A stretch of 64,000 nt of DNA from Bradyrhizobium nivariense (GCF_029846715.1 NZ_JARVWW010000024.1:1-64000); one strand, 5' to 3'. Shown: positions 44,867 through 53,615, numbered from the stretch's first letter. The notes: a model not told the origin generated them from the sequence alone. Translations and numbers: made by a program.

Positions 44867-46216
44867 ATGGCCGCTCGCACCAGCCGCGTGCTGCATCGTT
44901 CGTTGCGCGAAACGCCGCCCAAGGCGATCGGCGGCGAAGGCGTCTATCTCTTGGCCGAGGACGGACGCCGCGTGATCGACGCATCCGGCGGCGCGGCGGT
45001 CTCGTGCCTGGGCCACCAGCATCCGCGCGTGATCGCGGCGATGGCGAAGCAAGCCTCGACGCTGGCCTATGCCCACACCGCCTTCTTCTCGTCCGAGCCG
45101 GCGGAGGCGCTTGCCGAGACGCTGGTCGGCCACGAGCCCGGCGGCCTCGCCTACGCCTATTTCGTCAGCGGCGGATCGGAGGCGATCGAGGCCAGCATCA
45201 AGCTCGCGCGGCAATATTTCATCGAGCGCGGCGAGCCGCAGCGACAGCATTTCATCGCGCGGCGCCAGAGCTATCACGGCAACACGCTCGGCGCGCTGGC
45301 CGCGGGCGGCAATGCCTGGCGACGTGCGCCTTATGCGCCGTTGCTGTCCGGCGCTTTCAGCCATGTGACGCCGGCCTTCGCCTATCACGAGAAGCACCAC
45401 GCCGAGTCGGATGCGCAGTTCGTGGCGCGGCTCGCCGCCGAGATCGAAGCCGAGTTTCAGCGGCTTGGCCCTGATACCGTCGCGGCGTTCCTCGCCGAGC
45501 CCGTCGTCGGCGCCACCTCCGGTGCCGTGACGGCGCCGGAAGGTTATTTCAGGGCGGTGCGCGAGATTTGCGACCGGCACGGCGCGCTGCTCATCCTCGA
45601 CGAGGTCATGTGCGGCATGGGCCGCACCGGCACGACCCACGCGTGGGAGCAGGAAGGCGTCGCGCCCGACATCCAGGCCATCGCGAAAGGTCTCGGCGGC
45701 GGTTATCAGCCGATCGGCGCGATGCTCGCAAGCGGAAAGATCATCGACACGATTCGCGCCGGCTCTGGCGCATTCCAGCACGGTCACACCTATCTGGCGC
45801 ATCCCCTCGCCTGCGCCGCTGCGCTGGCGGTGCAGGACGTGATCCGCGAGGACGGCCTGCTCGACCGAGTCAAGGAGCGCGGCAGGCAGCTCGAGCAGCG
45901 GCTGACCGAGCGCTTCGGCAATCACCGCCATGTCGGCGACATCAGGGGCCGTGGCCTGTTCTGGGCCATAGAGCTCGTCACCGATCGCCCCAGCCGCACC
46001 TCGTTCGATCCCGCGCTGAAGCTGAACCAGAAGATCAAGGCGGAGGCGTTTGCCAACGGCCTCGGCTGCTATCCCGGCGGCGGCACCGTGGATGGTGTCC
46101 GTGGCGACCACGTGCTGCTGGCGCCGCCCTATATCGCTTCGGCTGACGAGATCGACCTGATCGTCGACAAGCTCGGCACGGCCGTCGACAATGTGTTGCG
46201 TAGTGTCAATCACTGA
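44867..46216 (+). CDS. Class III PLP-dependent aminotransferase
   Basis: An omega-amino acid/ornithine-type aminotransferase of 449 residues. It has FVSGGSEAIEASIKLARQY (cofactor phosphate region), LLILDEVMCGMGRTGTTHAWE (aspartate binding the pyridine nitrogen) and IQAIAKGLGGGYQPIGAML (PLP lysine). Substrate class cannot be fixed. Its position between the regulator and the Aap-type binding protein suggests that it deaminates an imported amino acid. Confidence 0.9.
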   Translation: MAARTSRVLHRSLRETPPKAIGGEGVYLLAEDGRRVIDASGGAAVSCLGHQHPRVIAAMAKQASTLAYAHTAFFSSEPAEALAETLVGHEPGGLAYAYFVSGGSEAIEASIKLARQYFIERGEPQRQHFIARRQSYHGNTLGALAAGGNAWRRAPYAPLLSGAFSHVTPAFAYHEKHHAESDAQFVARLAAEIEAEFQRLGPDTVAAFLAEPVVGATSGAVTAPEGYFRAVREICDRHGALLILDEVMCGMGRTGTTHAWEQEGVAPDIQAIAKGLGGGYQPIGAMLASGKIIDTIRAGSGAFQHGHTYLAHPLACAAALAVQDVIREDGLLDRVKERGRQLEQRLTERFGNHRHVGDIRGRGLFWAIELVTDRPSRTSFDPALKLNQKIKAEAFANGLGCYPGGGTVDGVRGDHVLLAPPYIASADEIDLIVDKLGTAVDNVLRSVNH

Positions 46217-46228
46217 GGGGAGAGTCAC

Positions 46229-47242
46229 ATGATGAGGAAAGTGGTTATCGCAGCGAGTGTCCTCGCGGCATCGACGGTTGTTGCGTCGGCGGCAACGCTC
46301 GACACGGTGAAGAGCCGCGGCACGCTGATATGCGGCGTCAGCGCCGGCTTTGCCGGCTTCTCCGCGCCGGATTCGCAAGGCAATTACAAGGGTCTCGACG
46401 TCGACTATTGCCGCGCGCTCGCCGCCGGCGTGCTCGGCGATGCCAGCAAGGTGCGTTACGTCTCGCTGACCGCGCAGAACCGCTTCACCGCGCTCCAGTC
46501 CGGCGAGATTGACGTGCTCTACCGCAACTCGACGCAGACCTATCTGCGCGGCGTCACGCTGGGCCTGCGGCAAGGCCCGATCAACTTCTACGATGGTCAG
46601 GGCTTTGTCGTGAAGAAGGACCTCGGCGTGAAGGAGATCAAGGATCTCAAGGGCGCCACCGTCTGCGTCGCGCAGGGCACCACGCATGAGGTCACGCTCG
46701 GCGATTACGGCCGCGCCAACGGCATCGACTGGAAGCCGCTGGTGTTCGACCGCGTCGACACCATGTACCAGACTTTCTTCGGCGGCCGTTGCGATGCCAT
46801 GACCCAGGACGCCTCCGCGCTCGCAGGCGCCGTGACGACCGCGGCGCCGAATCCGGCCGATTACGTCGTGCTGCCGCAGACCATCAGCAAGGAGCCGCTC
46901 GGCCCCTTCACCCGCAACGGCGACGAGGTCTGGAGCGACATCATCACCTGGCTGCATTACGGCCTGATCGAGGCCGAAGAGCTCGGCGTCACGCAAGCCA
47001 ATGTCGACGAGATGGCGAAGTCGCAGACACCCGCGATCCAGCGCCTGCTCGGTGCCTCCGGCGATCTCGGCTCGCGGCTTGGGCTCGACAACAAATGGCT
47101 GACCACGGCGATCAAGGCCACCGGCAATTACGGCGAGATCTACGAGCGCAATGTCGGCAAGGCGAGCCCGCTCAAGCTCGAGCGCGGCCTCAACGGCCTC
47201 TGGAGCAAGGGCGGCTTGATGTACGCCGTGCCGTTCAAGTAA
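46229..47242 (+). CDS. aapJ: General L-amino acid ABC transporter binding protein, AapJ type
   Basis: A periplasmic binding protein of 337 residues. The signal peptide MMRKVVIAASVLAASTVVASA ends with a likely Ala-X-Ala site. The mature N-terminus TLDTVKSRGTLICGVSAGFAGFS is typical of AapJ, with a cysteine also near FGGRCDAMTQD. It would deliver amino acids to the AapQ/AapM permeases encoded divergently at 41.6-43.9 kb. A tandem duplication covers its stop codon (47225-47260). Confidence 0.9.
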   Translation: MMRKVVIAASVLAASTVVASAATLDTVKSRGTLICGVSAGFAGFSAPDSQGNYKGLDVDYCRALAAGVLGDASKVRYVSLTAQNRFTALQSGEIDVLYRNSTQTYLRGVTLGLRQGPINFYDGQGFVVKKDLGVKEIKDLKGATVCVAQGTTHEVTLGDYGRANGIDWKPLVFDRVDTMYQTFFGGRCDAMTQDASALAGAVTTAAPNPADYVVLPQTISKEPLGPFTRNGDEVWSDIITWLHYGLIEAEELGVTQANVDEMAKSQTPAIQRLLGASGDLGSRLGLDNKWLTTAIKATGNYGEIYERNVGKASPLKLERGLNGLWSKGGLMYAVPFK

Positions 47243-47260
47243 GCGGTGCCGTTCAAGTAA
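47225..47260 (+). repeat. 18-bp tandem duplication covering the aapJ stop codon
   Basis: Two adjacent 18-base units (47225-47242 and 47243-47260) differ at one position (GCCGTGCCGTTCAAGTAA versus GCGGTGCCGTTCAAGTAA). The first holds the stop codon of the binding-protein gene. It repeats the last five codons and the stop. Confidence 0.85.
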
Positions 47261-47278
47261 AGAGCCCCTCACCCCAAT

Positions 47279-47306
47279 CCCTCTCCCCGTAAGAACGGGG
47301 CGAGGG
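47279..47306 (+). terminator. Hairpin between binding-protein and racemase genes
   Basis: CCCTCTCCCCG at 47279-47289 pairs with CGGGGCGAGGG at 47296-47306, one mismatch, around TAAGAA. A related hairpin lies at 9441-9472. No T-tract follows, and it precedes the racemase start by about 13 bases, so it may attenuate rather than end transcription. Confidence 0.5.
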
Positions 47307-47319
47307 AGAAGAGACACCC

Positions 47320-47958
47320 ATGCGCATCGCCCTGATCCACGCCCTCAAGCACTCCATCGCACCGATCGAGGCAGCGTTCGCGAAGGCGTGGCCAGAGGCG
47401 CGGCTGATGAACCTGCTCGACGACAGCCTGTCGGCAGATCTGGCGGGTGACGGCAAGCTCAACGATGCCATGACCGAGCGCTTTATTGCGCTCGGCGACT
47501 ACGCCGCGGCGACGGGAGCGAACGCGATCCTGTTCACTTGCTCCGCCTTCGGTCCCTGCATCGAGGCGGTTGCGCGCGCGCATGCGCCGATGCCGGTGCT
47601 CAAGCCGAACGAAGCCATGATCGAACGGGCGGTGACGATGGGCCAGCGCATCGGCCTGCTCTCGACCTTCCCGCCGACGCTGGCCTCGATGCCGCCGGAA
47701 TTTCCGGCCTCCGTTAAAATCGTGCCGAAACTTGCCGAAGGCGCGCTGGCCGCGCTCGACCGCGACGACCGCGCTACGCATGACCGGCTGATCGTGGAAG
47801 CCTCACGTGATTTGCGCGATTGCGACGTCATCGCGCTCGCGCAGTTCAGCATCGCGGCGACGGCGCCTCTCGTGGCGGAGGCTACCGGCCGCCCTGTCGT
47901 GACCACGCCTGACAGCGTCGTCGAAAAGCTGATGAAGCTGTTGGCGGCGAAGGCTTAA
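47320..47958 (+). CDS. Asp/Glu racemase family protein
   Basis: A 212-residue protein of the aspartate/glutamate racemase superfamily. The first catalytic cysteine is in NAILFTCSAFGPC (Cys74). The usual second cysteine motif is replaced by VIALAQFSIA, so a two-base racemase mechanism is doubtful. Relatives include hydantoin racemases and maleate isomerases. ATG at 47320 follows GAGGGAGAA. Its stop (TAA) overlaps the convergent TetR gene's stop by 4 bases. It may be co-transcribed with the aminotransferase and the binding-protein gene. Confidence 0.78.
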   Translation: MRIALIHALKHSIAPIEAAFAKAWPEARLMNLLDDSLSADLAGDGKLNDAMTERFIALGDYAAATGANAILFTCSAFGPCIEAVARAHAPMPVLKPNEAMIERAVTMGQRIGLLSTFPPTLASMPPEFPASVKIVPKLAEGALAALDRDDRATHDRLIVEASRDLRDCDVIALAQFSIAATAPLVAEATGRPVVTTPDSVVEKLMKLLAAKA

Positions 47959-48602
47959 GCGCCAGCCTTTTTCCGGCGCCGCGCGCCCTTGATCGCCGCC
48001 GCAAGCGCGGCCTTCGTTTCGCTGACAAAATCCTCCACCAGCTCCTCGCGCGTGGCATGCGCCGCCTCACCGGTAAACAGGCCCTGCTCGGCCAGCATCA
48101 CCACGCCGTGCAGCGCCGCCCAGATCTTGAGCGCGTGCCGCTCGCGCAGATAACCGACCGCAGGTGCTTCCAGAGCTTCCATCACAAGCGCAAATGTCTC
48201 GTGCGTGGCCTCGTGCAACTCGCTGCCCTTGGACGCGCAGGACACAGTGCGCGAAGCGAACATCAAGCGGTAGATGCCGTTGCGGTGCAGACCGAAATCG
48301 AGCGTCGCCCGCGCCAGCCGCGATAGTTTCGACTGTTTCGACGACTTCGCCATCGCTGCCCGCAAGATCGCGCTGAGCTGCCGGAACGCCTCCGCCGTCA
48401 CTGCCGCAAGCAGCGCCTCGCGGTCGGCAAAATGACGGTAGGGCGCCGGCTGCGAGACGCCCAGCTGCTTTGCAAGCGCCTTGATGCTGATCGCCTCGGT
48501 CCCGCCCTGCTCCGCCTCGCGCAGCGCAGCCTTGATCAAGGCGTCGCGGAGATCGCCATGGTGGTAGGTGTTCTCGGGCTTGCGGGCAACTTGTGAACGC
48601 AT
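47955..48602 (-). CDS. TetR/AcrR family transcriptional regulator
   Basis: A regulator of 215 residues. The helix-turn-helix is near residues 15-60 (LIKAALREAEQGG, SIKALAKQLGVSQPAPYRHF), followed by a WHG-type ligand domain and a basic C-terminal tail. It is divergent from the ferredoxin-P450 gene group across 135 bases, so it very likely represses that group. A CCTATAA direct repeat occurs in the gap. Its ligand is unknown. Confidence 0.88.
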   Translation of the reverse strand: MRSQVARKPENTYHHGDLRDALIKAALREAEQGGTEAISIKALAKQLGVSQPAPYRHFADREALLAAVTAEAFRQLSAILRAAMAKSSKQSKLSRLARATLDFGLHRNGIYRLMFASRTVSCASKGSELHEATHETFALVMEALEAPAVGYLRERHALKIWAALHGVVMLAEQGLFTGEAAHATREELVEDFVSETKAALAAAIKGARRRKKAGA

Positions 48603-48628
48603 GTTGCGCGGAGCCTATAAGTTTGCGC

Positions 48629-48658
48629 TTGACAGGGGAAGCCTGCCGCGAATGTAAT
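48629..48658 (+). promoter_or_regulatory. Candidate promoter of the P450 gene group
   Basis: TTGACA at 48629-48634 and TGTAAT at 48653-48658 are separated by 18 bases. CCTATAA occurs on both sides, at 48614 and 48661, 47 bases apart. These repeats could be binding sites of the divergent TetR regulator. The ferredoxin start is 80 bases downstream. Confidence 0.5.
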
Positions 48659-48737
48659 ATCCTATAACTTGAATAAAAACTCAGATGGGAACGCGCGCCG
48701 CCTTCGGGTCCGAGCGCACACGACCGAGGAGGCCGCC

Positions 48738-48947
48738 ATGACAGAGCGACTGAGGGTTCACGTCGATCCCGACAAATGCCAGGGCCACGCGCGCTGCAAG
48801 GCGCTGGCGCCGGAGCTGTTCGAGCTGGACGAATACGGCAACGCCCACGAAGCCGGCGACGGCACCGTCCCGCCCGGCCTCGAAGACAAGGCCTGGCTTG
48901 CCAAATCCAATTGTCCGGAAATCGCAATCGACGTGATCGAGGAGTAG
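48738..48947 (+). CDS. 3Fe-4S ferredoxin of the P450 partner type
   Basis: A 69-residue electron-transfer protein. The cluster ligands are Cys14, Cys20 and Cys59 (DKCQGHARC and SNCPEIAI), the three-cysteine pattern of P450-linked [3Fe-4S] ferredoxins. ATG at 48738 follows GAGGAGG. The start of the longer frame at 48669 adds an unrelated stretch. It lies just before the P450 gene and would pass electrons to it. A ferredoxin reductase is not in the window. Confidence 0.87.
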   Translation: MTERLRVHVDPDKCQGHARCKALAPELFELDEYGNAHEAGDGTVPPGLEDKAWLAKSNCPEIAIDVIEE

Positions 48948-49006
48948 CGCAACCGCTGCCGCCCCGCGTGCCTTCCGCGAACACGAGCCCCAAGGGATTC
49001 CCTGAT

Positions 49007-50230
49007 ATGTCCGACGTCAGCCCGCCTGTCGCCCATCCGCCCGTCACCGACTGGGTCAACGATTTCGATCACACCGATCCGCAATGGACAGAAGATCCCT
49101 TCCCGATCTGGAATCAGTTGCGCGCCGCAGGCCCGGTCGTGCACACCGAACGTTTTCTCGGCTGTTACATGCCGACGACCTATGACGCCGTACGCGAGAT
49201 CGCCAACGACAGCGAGCATTTCTCCTCGCGTCGCATTATCGTCCGCGACGTCCGGCCGGAAATCACCAGCAGGAACGCGGCCCCGCCGATCACCTCCGAT
49301 CCGCCCGTGCACAAGCCGGCCAAGCAACTGCTGCTGCCGCCGTTCACGCCGGACGCGATGAAGAAGCTCGAGCCGCGGGTGCGCGCCATTTGCAACGAGC
49401 TGATCGACCATTTCATCGCCGAGGGCCAAGTGGACGCGGCAGCGTGCTACACCAAGCACATCCCGGTGCGAGCGATCGCCCACATGCTCGGCATTCCCGA
49501 AAGTGACAGCGACCTCTTCGTCAAATGGATCCACATGATCCTGGAGCTCGGCATCAAGGACGAGACCATGCTGCTCCAGGCCGTGCACGAGATGAGCGCC
49601 TATTTCAGCGGCCATATCGAGACGCGCAAGAACCAGCCGACTGACGACCTGATCTCCTACCTGATGAACGCCAGGGACAAGGAAGGCAATCCGCTCGAGG
49701 ATACGCATGTGCTCGGCTCGCTGCGGCTGCTGCTGATCGCCGGGATCGACACAACCTGGAGCGCGATCGGCTCGTCGCTCTGGCATCTCGCCAGGACGCC
49801 GGCCGACCGCGAGCGGCTGATCGCCGAGCCCGGGCTGATCCCGACCGCCGTGGAGGAACTTCTACGCGCCTATTCACCGGTGACGATGGCACGCGAGGTG
49901 GTCGGGGAGACCGTGATCTCGGGCTGCCCGGTGAAGCCGGGCAACATGGTGCTGTTGTCCTTCCCGGCCGCCAACCGCGACCCGAAGATGTTTCCGGACG
50001 CCGACAAGGTCGTGATCGACCGGCGCGAGAACCGCCACGCCGCCTTCGGCCTCGGCATCCACCGCTGCGTCGGTTCCAACCTGGCGCGGATGGAAATGCA
50101 GGTTGCGCTGGAGGAATGGCTGAAGCGGATTCCGGACTTCGCCCTCGATCCGGCAGGCACGGTGACCTGGTCACAGGGAACCGTCAGAGGCCCCCGCCAG
50201 TTGCCATTTCTGCTCGGAAAGGCGATGTAG
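49007..50230 (+). CDS. Cytochrome P450
   Basis: A soluble bacterial P450 of 407 residues, without a membrane anchor. The I-helix oxygen-activation motif is AGIDTTW, the ExxR motif lies in AVEELLRAYS, and FGLGIHRCVG at 347-356 carries the haem-ligating Cys354. It should hydroxylate or demethylate an organic substrate, drawing electrons from the 3Fe-4S ferredoxin encoded 60 bases upstream. The ATG at 49007 was chosen because the longer frame overlaps the ferredoxin. Substrate unknown. Confidence 0.93.
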   Translation: MSDVSPPVAHPPVTDWVNDFDHTDPQWTEDPFPIWNQLRAAGPVVHTERFLGCYMPTTYDAVREIANDSEHFSSRRIIVRDVRPEITSRNAAPPITSDPPVHKPAKQLLLPPFTPDAMKKLEPRVRAICNELIDHFIAEGQVDAAACYTKHIPVRAIAHMLGIPESDSDLFVKWIHMILELGIKDETMLLQAVHEMSAYFSGHIETRKNQPTDDLISYLMNARDKEGNPLEDTHVLGSLRLLLIAGIDTTWSAIGSSLWHLARTPADRERLIAEPGLIPTAVEELLRAYSPVTMAREVVGETVISGCPVKPGNMVLLSFPAANRDPKMFPDADKVVIDRRENRHAAFGLGIHRCVGSNLARMEMQVALEEWLKRIPDFALDPAGTVTWSQGTVRGPRQLPFLLGKAM

Positions 50231-50263
50231 GCCTCCCAAAAGCAGCGGAGCGAGAGGCCGGAC

Positions 50264-51586
50264 GTGACAGAGCAAGCAATCAAACCGGCCTCCGAGCATT
50301 TTGATGTCGCCGACGCCCAGCGGCGGATCAAGGCGATCTTCATCGGTTCGATCGGCAACCTCGTCGAATGGTATGATTTCTACGCCTATACGGCGTTCGC
50401 GCTCTATTTCGCTCCTGCCTTCTTTCCCGGCAGCGATCCCGTCGTGCAGCAATTGAACGTCGCCGTCGTGTTCGCGGCGACCTTCCTGATGCGCCCGCTG
50501 GGCGGCTGGCTGTTCGGCTATATCGCCGATCATTACGGGCGGCGAATCTCGCTGACGCTGTCGGTCGTCTTCATGTGCTTCGGCTCGCTGATCATCGCGT
50601 TGACGCCGACCTACGCCACGATCGGCTTAGCCGCGCCGGTGATCCTGGCGCTCGCCCGCATGATCGAGGGCCTGAGCCTCGGCGGCGAGTACGGCGCCAG
50701 CGCGACCTATCTCAGCGAGGTCGCCGATCCCAAGCATCGCGGGTTCTATTCCAGCTTTCAGTACGTCACGCTGATCGGCGGCCAGCTCACCGCAATCATC
50801 GTGCTGCTGCTCCTGCAAAAGGTCTTCCTCACGCCGGAGGAACTGAGGGCCTGGGGCTGGCGCATCCCGTTTGCGATCGGGGCCATGCTCGCGATCTTCG
50901 CTGCGGTGATGCGGCGCGGCCTGCACGAGACTGAGGCCTTCGAGGAAGCCAGGAAGGTGGTCAAGCCGACCGGCTCGATCACGAACCTGCTGAAATATCC
51001 GCGGGAGCTGTTGCTGGTGGTCGGCCTGACCGCGGGCGGCACCGCGGCGTTCTACACCTTCACCACCTACATGCAGACCTTCGTCAAGCTTTCGGTCGGA
51101 CTGACCGAGGACCAGACCACCTTCGTGATCTTCGGCACGCTGATTTTCGCGACCATCCTGCAGCCGATCTATGGCGCCATCTCCGACAGGATCGGCCGCA
51201 AGCCGCTGCTGATCTTCTTCGGCGTCGCCGGCACGCTCGCAACCGTGCCGCTCCTGATGACGCTGAAGGAGACCAAGTCGCCCTTCATCGCGTTCATCCT
51301 GATCTGCGCTGCCTGGCTGTTCGTCGCCGGTTACACCTCGATCAACGCCGTGGTGAAGGCCGAGCTGTTCCCGACCAATGTCCGTGCCCTCGGTGTCGGC
51401 CTGCCCTATGCGATCACGGTCTCGATCTTCGGCGGCACGGCGCCGGCGATCGCGCTCTATTTCAAGAGCATCGGGCATGAGGAGTGGTTCTACTACTATC
51501 TCGCCGGCGTCATCTGCCTGTCGCTCATCATCTATTCCACCATGCGCGACACCAAGCACGCCTCCGCGATGCATCGCCACGAGTAG
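50264..51586 (+). CDS. MFS permease, metabolite:proton symporter (MHS) type
   Basis: A 12-helix transporter of 440 residues. The N-terminal IGSIGNLVEWYDFYAYTAFA is a hallmark of the MHS/KgtP/ShiA branch that takes up organic acids. The DHYGRRISL loop and the RMIEGLSLGGEYGAS region follow. Start is GTG at 50264. It sits 33 bases after the P450, so it could import the P450 substrate or a product. The substrate is inferred from family only. Confidence 0.88.
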   Translation: MTEQAIKPASEHFDVADAQRRIKAIFIGSIGNLVEWYDFYAYTAFALYFAPAFFPGSDPVVQQLNVAVVFAATFLMRPLGGWLFGYIADHYGRRISLTLSVVFMCFGSLIIALTPTYATIGLAAPVILALARMIEGLSLGGEYGASATYLSEVADPKHRGFYSSFQYVTLIGGQLTAIIVLLLLQKVFLTPEELRAWGWRIPFAIGAMLAIFAAVMRRGLHETEAFEEARKVVKPTGSITNLLKYPRELLLVVGLTAGGTAAFYTFTTYMQTFVKLSVGLTEDQTTFVIFGTLIFATILQPIYGAISDRIGRKPLLIFFGVAGTLATVPLLMTLKETKSPFIAFILICAAWLFVAGYTSINAVVKAELFPTNVRALGVGLPYAITVSIFGGTAPAIALYFKSIGHEEWFYYYLAGVICLSLIIYSTMRDTKHASAMHRHE

Positions 51587-51589
51587 CTC

Positions 51590-52252
51590 ATGGTCGAGAA
51601 CAACGAGCCGCCGGACAGCAAGCTGACGCGCACCAAGGAGAAATGGGCGCGCGAAGGCCGTTTCCTGACGGGCCGGATCACGCGTCCTGAAGACCAGCGG
51701 CTGCCGCCCGGCCAGCACCTCACCAAGGATTGGCCGGTGCTCGATCTCGGGGTCGTGCCGCCGGTTTCGCGCGAGCGCTGGCGGCTCGATGTCTATGGTG
51801 CGGTCGAGACCCCCGTGTTCTGGACCTTTGCCGAGTTCATCGCGCAGAAGCAGGCGCAGTTCACCTCAGACATCCACTGCGTCACGACCTGGTCGCGCTA
51901 CGACAACCAGTGGGAAGGTCTCGCGACCCGCGAGCTGCTCGCTGCCTGCCAGCCGCGCGAGGATGCGCGCTTCGTGGTGCTGCATTCCCATGACGGCTAC
52001 ACCACAAACCTCGCGCTGGAAGATTTTGCCGCCGAGGACGCCCTGCTGGCCCATAGCTGGTCGGGCCAGCCGCTGTCGGACGAGCATGGCGGCCCGGTGC
52101 GGCTGGTCGTGCCGCATCTGTATTTCTGGAAGAGCGCCAAATGGCTCCAGGCCATCGAATTCCTGACCGAGGATGCGCCGGGCTTCTGGGAAGCCCGCGG
52201 CTACCATAACCGCGGCGATCCCTGGGCCGAGCAGCGCTATTCGGGCGATTAG
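51590..52252 (+). CDS. Sulfite oxidase-fold molybdopterin-dependent oxidoreductase
   Basis: A 220-residue protein with the core of the sulfite oxidase/YedY family. It has FTSDIHCVTTWSRYDNQWEGL with the molybdenum-ligating cysteine, a VLHSHDGYTTNLAL segment and PVRLVVPHLYFWKSAKW near the C-terminus. No signal peptide or haem domain is seen, so it appears cytosolic. ATG at 51590 lies 3 bases after the permease stop. The substrate is unknown. Confidence 0.85.
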   Translation: MVENNEPPDSKLTRTKEKWAREGRFLTGRITRPEDQRLPPGQHLTKDWPVLDLGVVPPVSRERWRLDVYGAVETPVFWTFAEFIAQKQAQFTSDIHCVTTWSRYDNQWEGLATRELLAACQPREDARFVVLHSHDGYTTNLALEDFAAEDALLAHSWSGQPLSDEHGGPVRLVVPHLYFWKSAKWLQAIEFLTEDAPGFWEARGYHNRGDPWAEQRYSGD

Positions 52253-52277
52253 GTTCAAGCAAGGACGGGGGGAGCCC

Positions 52278-53501
52278 ATGCCGACGGAACGCTTTCAATT
52301 CACCGGCGAAGGCGGCCATCAACTTTCGGCCGCGCTGGAGCTACCCGACGGCGAGCCGGCGGCCTTCGCGCTGTTCGCGCATTGCTTCACCTGCGGCAAG
52401 GACACGCTGGCCGCCAAGCGCATCTCGGTTGCGCTCGCCGCCATGGGCATCGCGGTGCTGCGCTTCGACTTCACCGGGCTCGGCTCCAGCGAGGGGGATT
52501 TCGCCAATTCGACGTTCTCCTCCAACGTCGCCGATCTCGTGCGCGCGGCCGATCATCTGCGCGCCGCACGCAAGGCACCGTCGATCCTGATCGGTCACAG
52601 CCTCGGTGGCGCCGCGATCCTCGCGGCAGCCGGACAAATCCCGGAAGCCAGGGCGGTTGCGACCATCGCGGCACCATCCGATCCCGCCCACGTCACCGGT
52701 CTGTTCAAAGAACATATCGACGATATCCGTACACAAGGTGAGGTCGAAGTCTCGCTCGCGGGGCGCCCGTTCCGGATCAAGCGCGAATTTCTCGACGACA
52801 TCGCCGAGCACGAGCTGATGAAGGACGTCGCCGGCCTGCACAAGGCGCTGTTGTTCATGCATTCTCCGGTCGACGATACCGTCGGCATCGACAATGCGAC
52901 GAAGCTCTTCGTCTCAGCCAGGCATCCCAAGAGCTTCGTCTCGCTCGATCATGCCGATCATCTCCTGACCAAGCCGGCCGACGCCCTCTACGCAGCCGAC
53001 GTGATCGCCGCCTGGGCGAGCCGGTACATCGACACAGCCAAACCCGCGAAGGCGATGGATCTCCCCGAGGCGCCGCGCCAGGTCGTGGTGCAGGAGACCC
53101 GCAAGAGCAAGTTCAACCAGACCATTACGGTCGGCCCGCACCATCTGGTGGCGGACGAGCCGGTCGCGGCCGGAGGCGAGGATGCGGGCCCGGGCCCCTA
53201 TGATTTCCTGCTCGCCGGTTTAGGTGCCTGCACCTCCATGACCATGCGCCTCTATGCCGACCGCAAGTCGCTGCCGCTCGATCGTGTCACCGTCACGCTG
53301 AAACATTCCAAGATCTACGCAAAAGACTGCGCGGAGTGCGAGACGCGCGATGGCATGCTCGACCAGATCGAGCGCGACATCGCGATGGACGGCGCGCTCG
53401 ATCCCGAGCAGCGCAAGAAACTGATGGAGATCGCTGACAAGTGCCCGGTGCACCGGACGCTGACCTCGGAAATCCGCATCGTGACGAAGGCCGTGGACTA
53501 A
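52278..53501 (+). CDS. Alpha/beta hydrolase-OsmC fusion protein
   Basis: A 407-residue two-domain protein. The N-terminal hydrolase half has the nucleophile elbow ILIGHSLGGAA and a typical C-terminal His region (VSLDHADHLL). From about residue 270 an OsmC domain follows, with the peroxide-reactive cysteines in GLGACTSMTMRLYAD and DKCPVHRTL. OsmC proteins reduce organic hydroperoxides. It is the last gene of the run that begins with the ferredoxin, 25 bases after the molybdoprotein gene. Confidence 0.87.
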   Translation: MPTERFQFTGEGGHQLSAALELPDGEPAAFALFAHCFTCGKDTLAAKRISVALAAMGIAVLRFDFTGLGSSEGDFANSTFSSNVADLVRAADHLRAARKAPSILIGHSLGGAAILAAAGQIPEARAVATIAAPSDPAHVTGLFKEHIDDIRTQGEVEVSLAGRPFRIKREFLDDIAEHELMKDVAGLHKALLFMHSPVDDTVGIDNATKLFVSARHPKSFVSLDHADHLLTKPADALYAADVIAAWASRYIDTAKPAKAMDLPEAPRQVVVQETRKSKFNQTITVGPHHLVADEPVAAGGEDAGPGPYDFLLAGLGACTSMTMRLYADRKSLPLDRVTVTLKHSKIYAKDCAECETRDGMLDQIERDIAMDGALDPEQRKKLMEIADKCPVHRTLTSEIRIVTKAVD

Positions 53502-53615
53502 AGCGCGATGAGATGAGGATGAATCATCATCGCGCTTTAGGTTGTTGTTTGAGCATGATCTTTTCGGAAAACCGCTTCGCACTTTTCCGGATCATGCTTT
53601 AGCGCGCTCGCGCTA
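53500..53615. repeat. Triple hairpin repeat between convergent genes
   Basis: Three inverted repeats fill the gap. AAAGCGCGATGA/TCATCGCGCTTT (53500-53511 and 53527-53538), AGCATGATC/GATCATGCT (53552-53598) and TAGCGCG/CGCGCTA (53600-53615). The first overlaps the OsmC-fusion stop and the last overlaps the MocR stop. Both strands can fold, so a two-way terminator is likely. Confidence 0.7.

Noticed and set aside
44849..47317. An 822-codon open frame on the minus strand
   Set aside because: Antisense to the aminotransferase and binding-protein genes; composition and lack of motifs mark it as a shadow.
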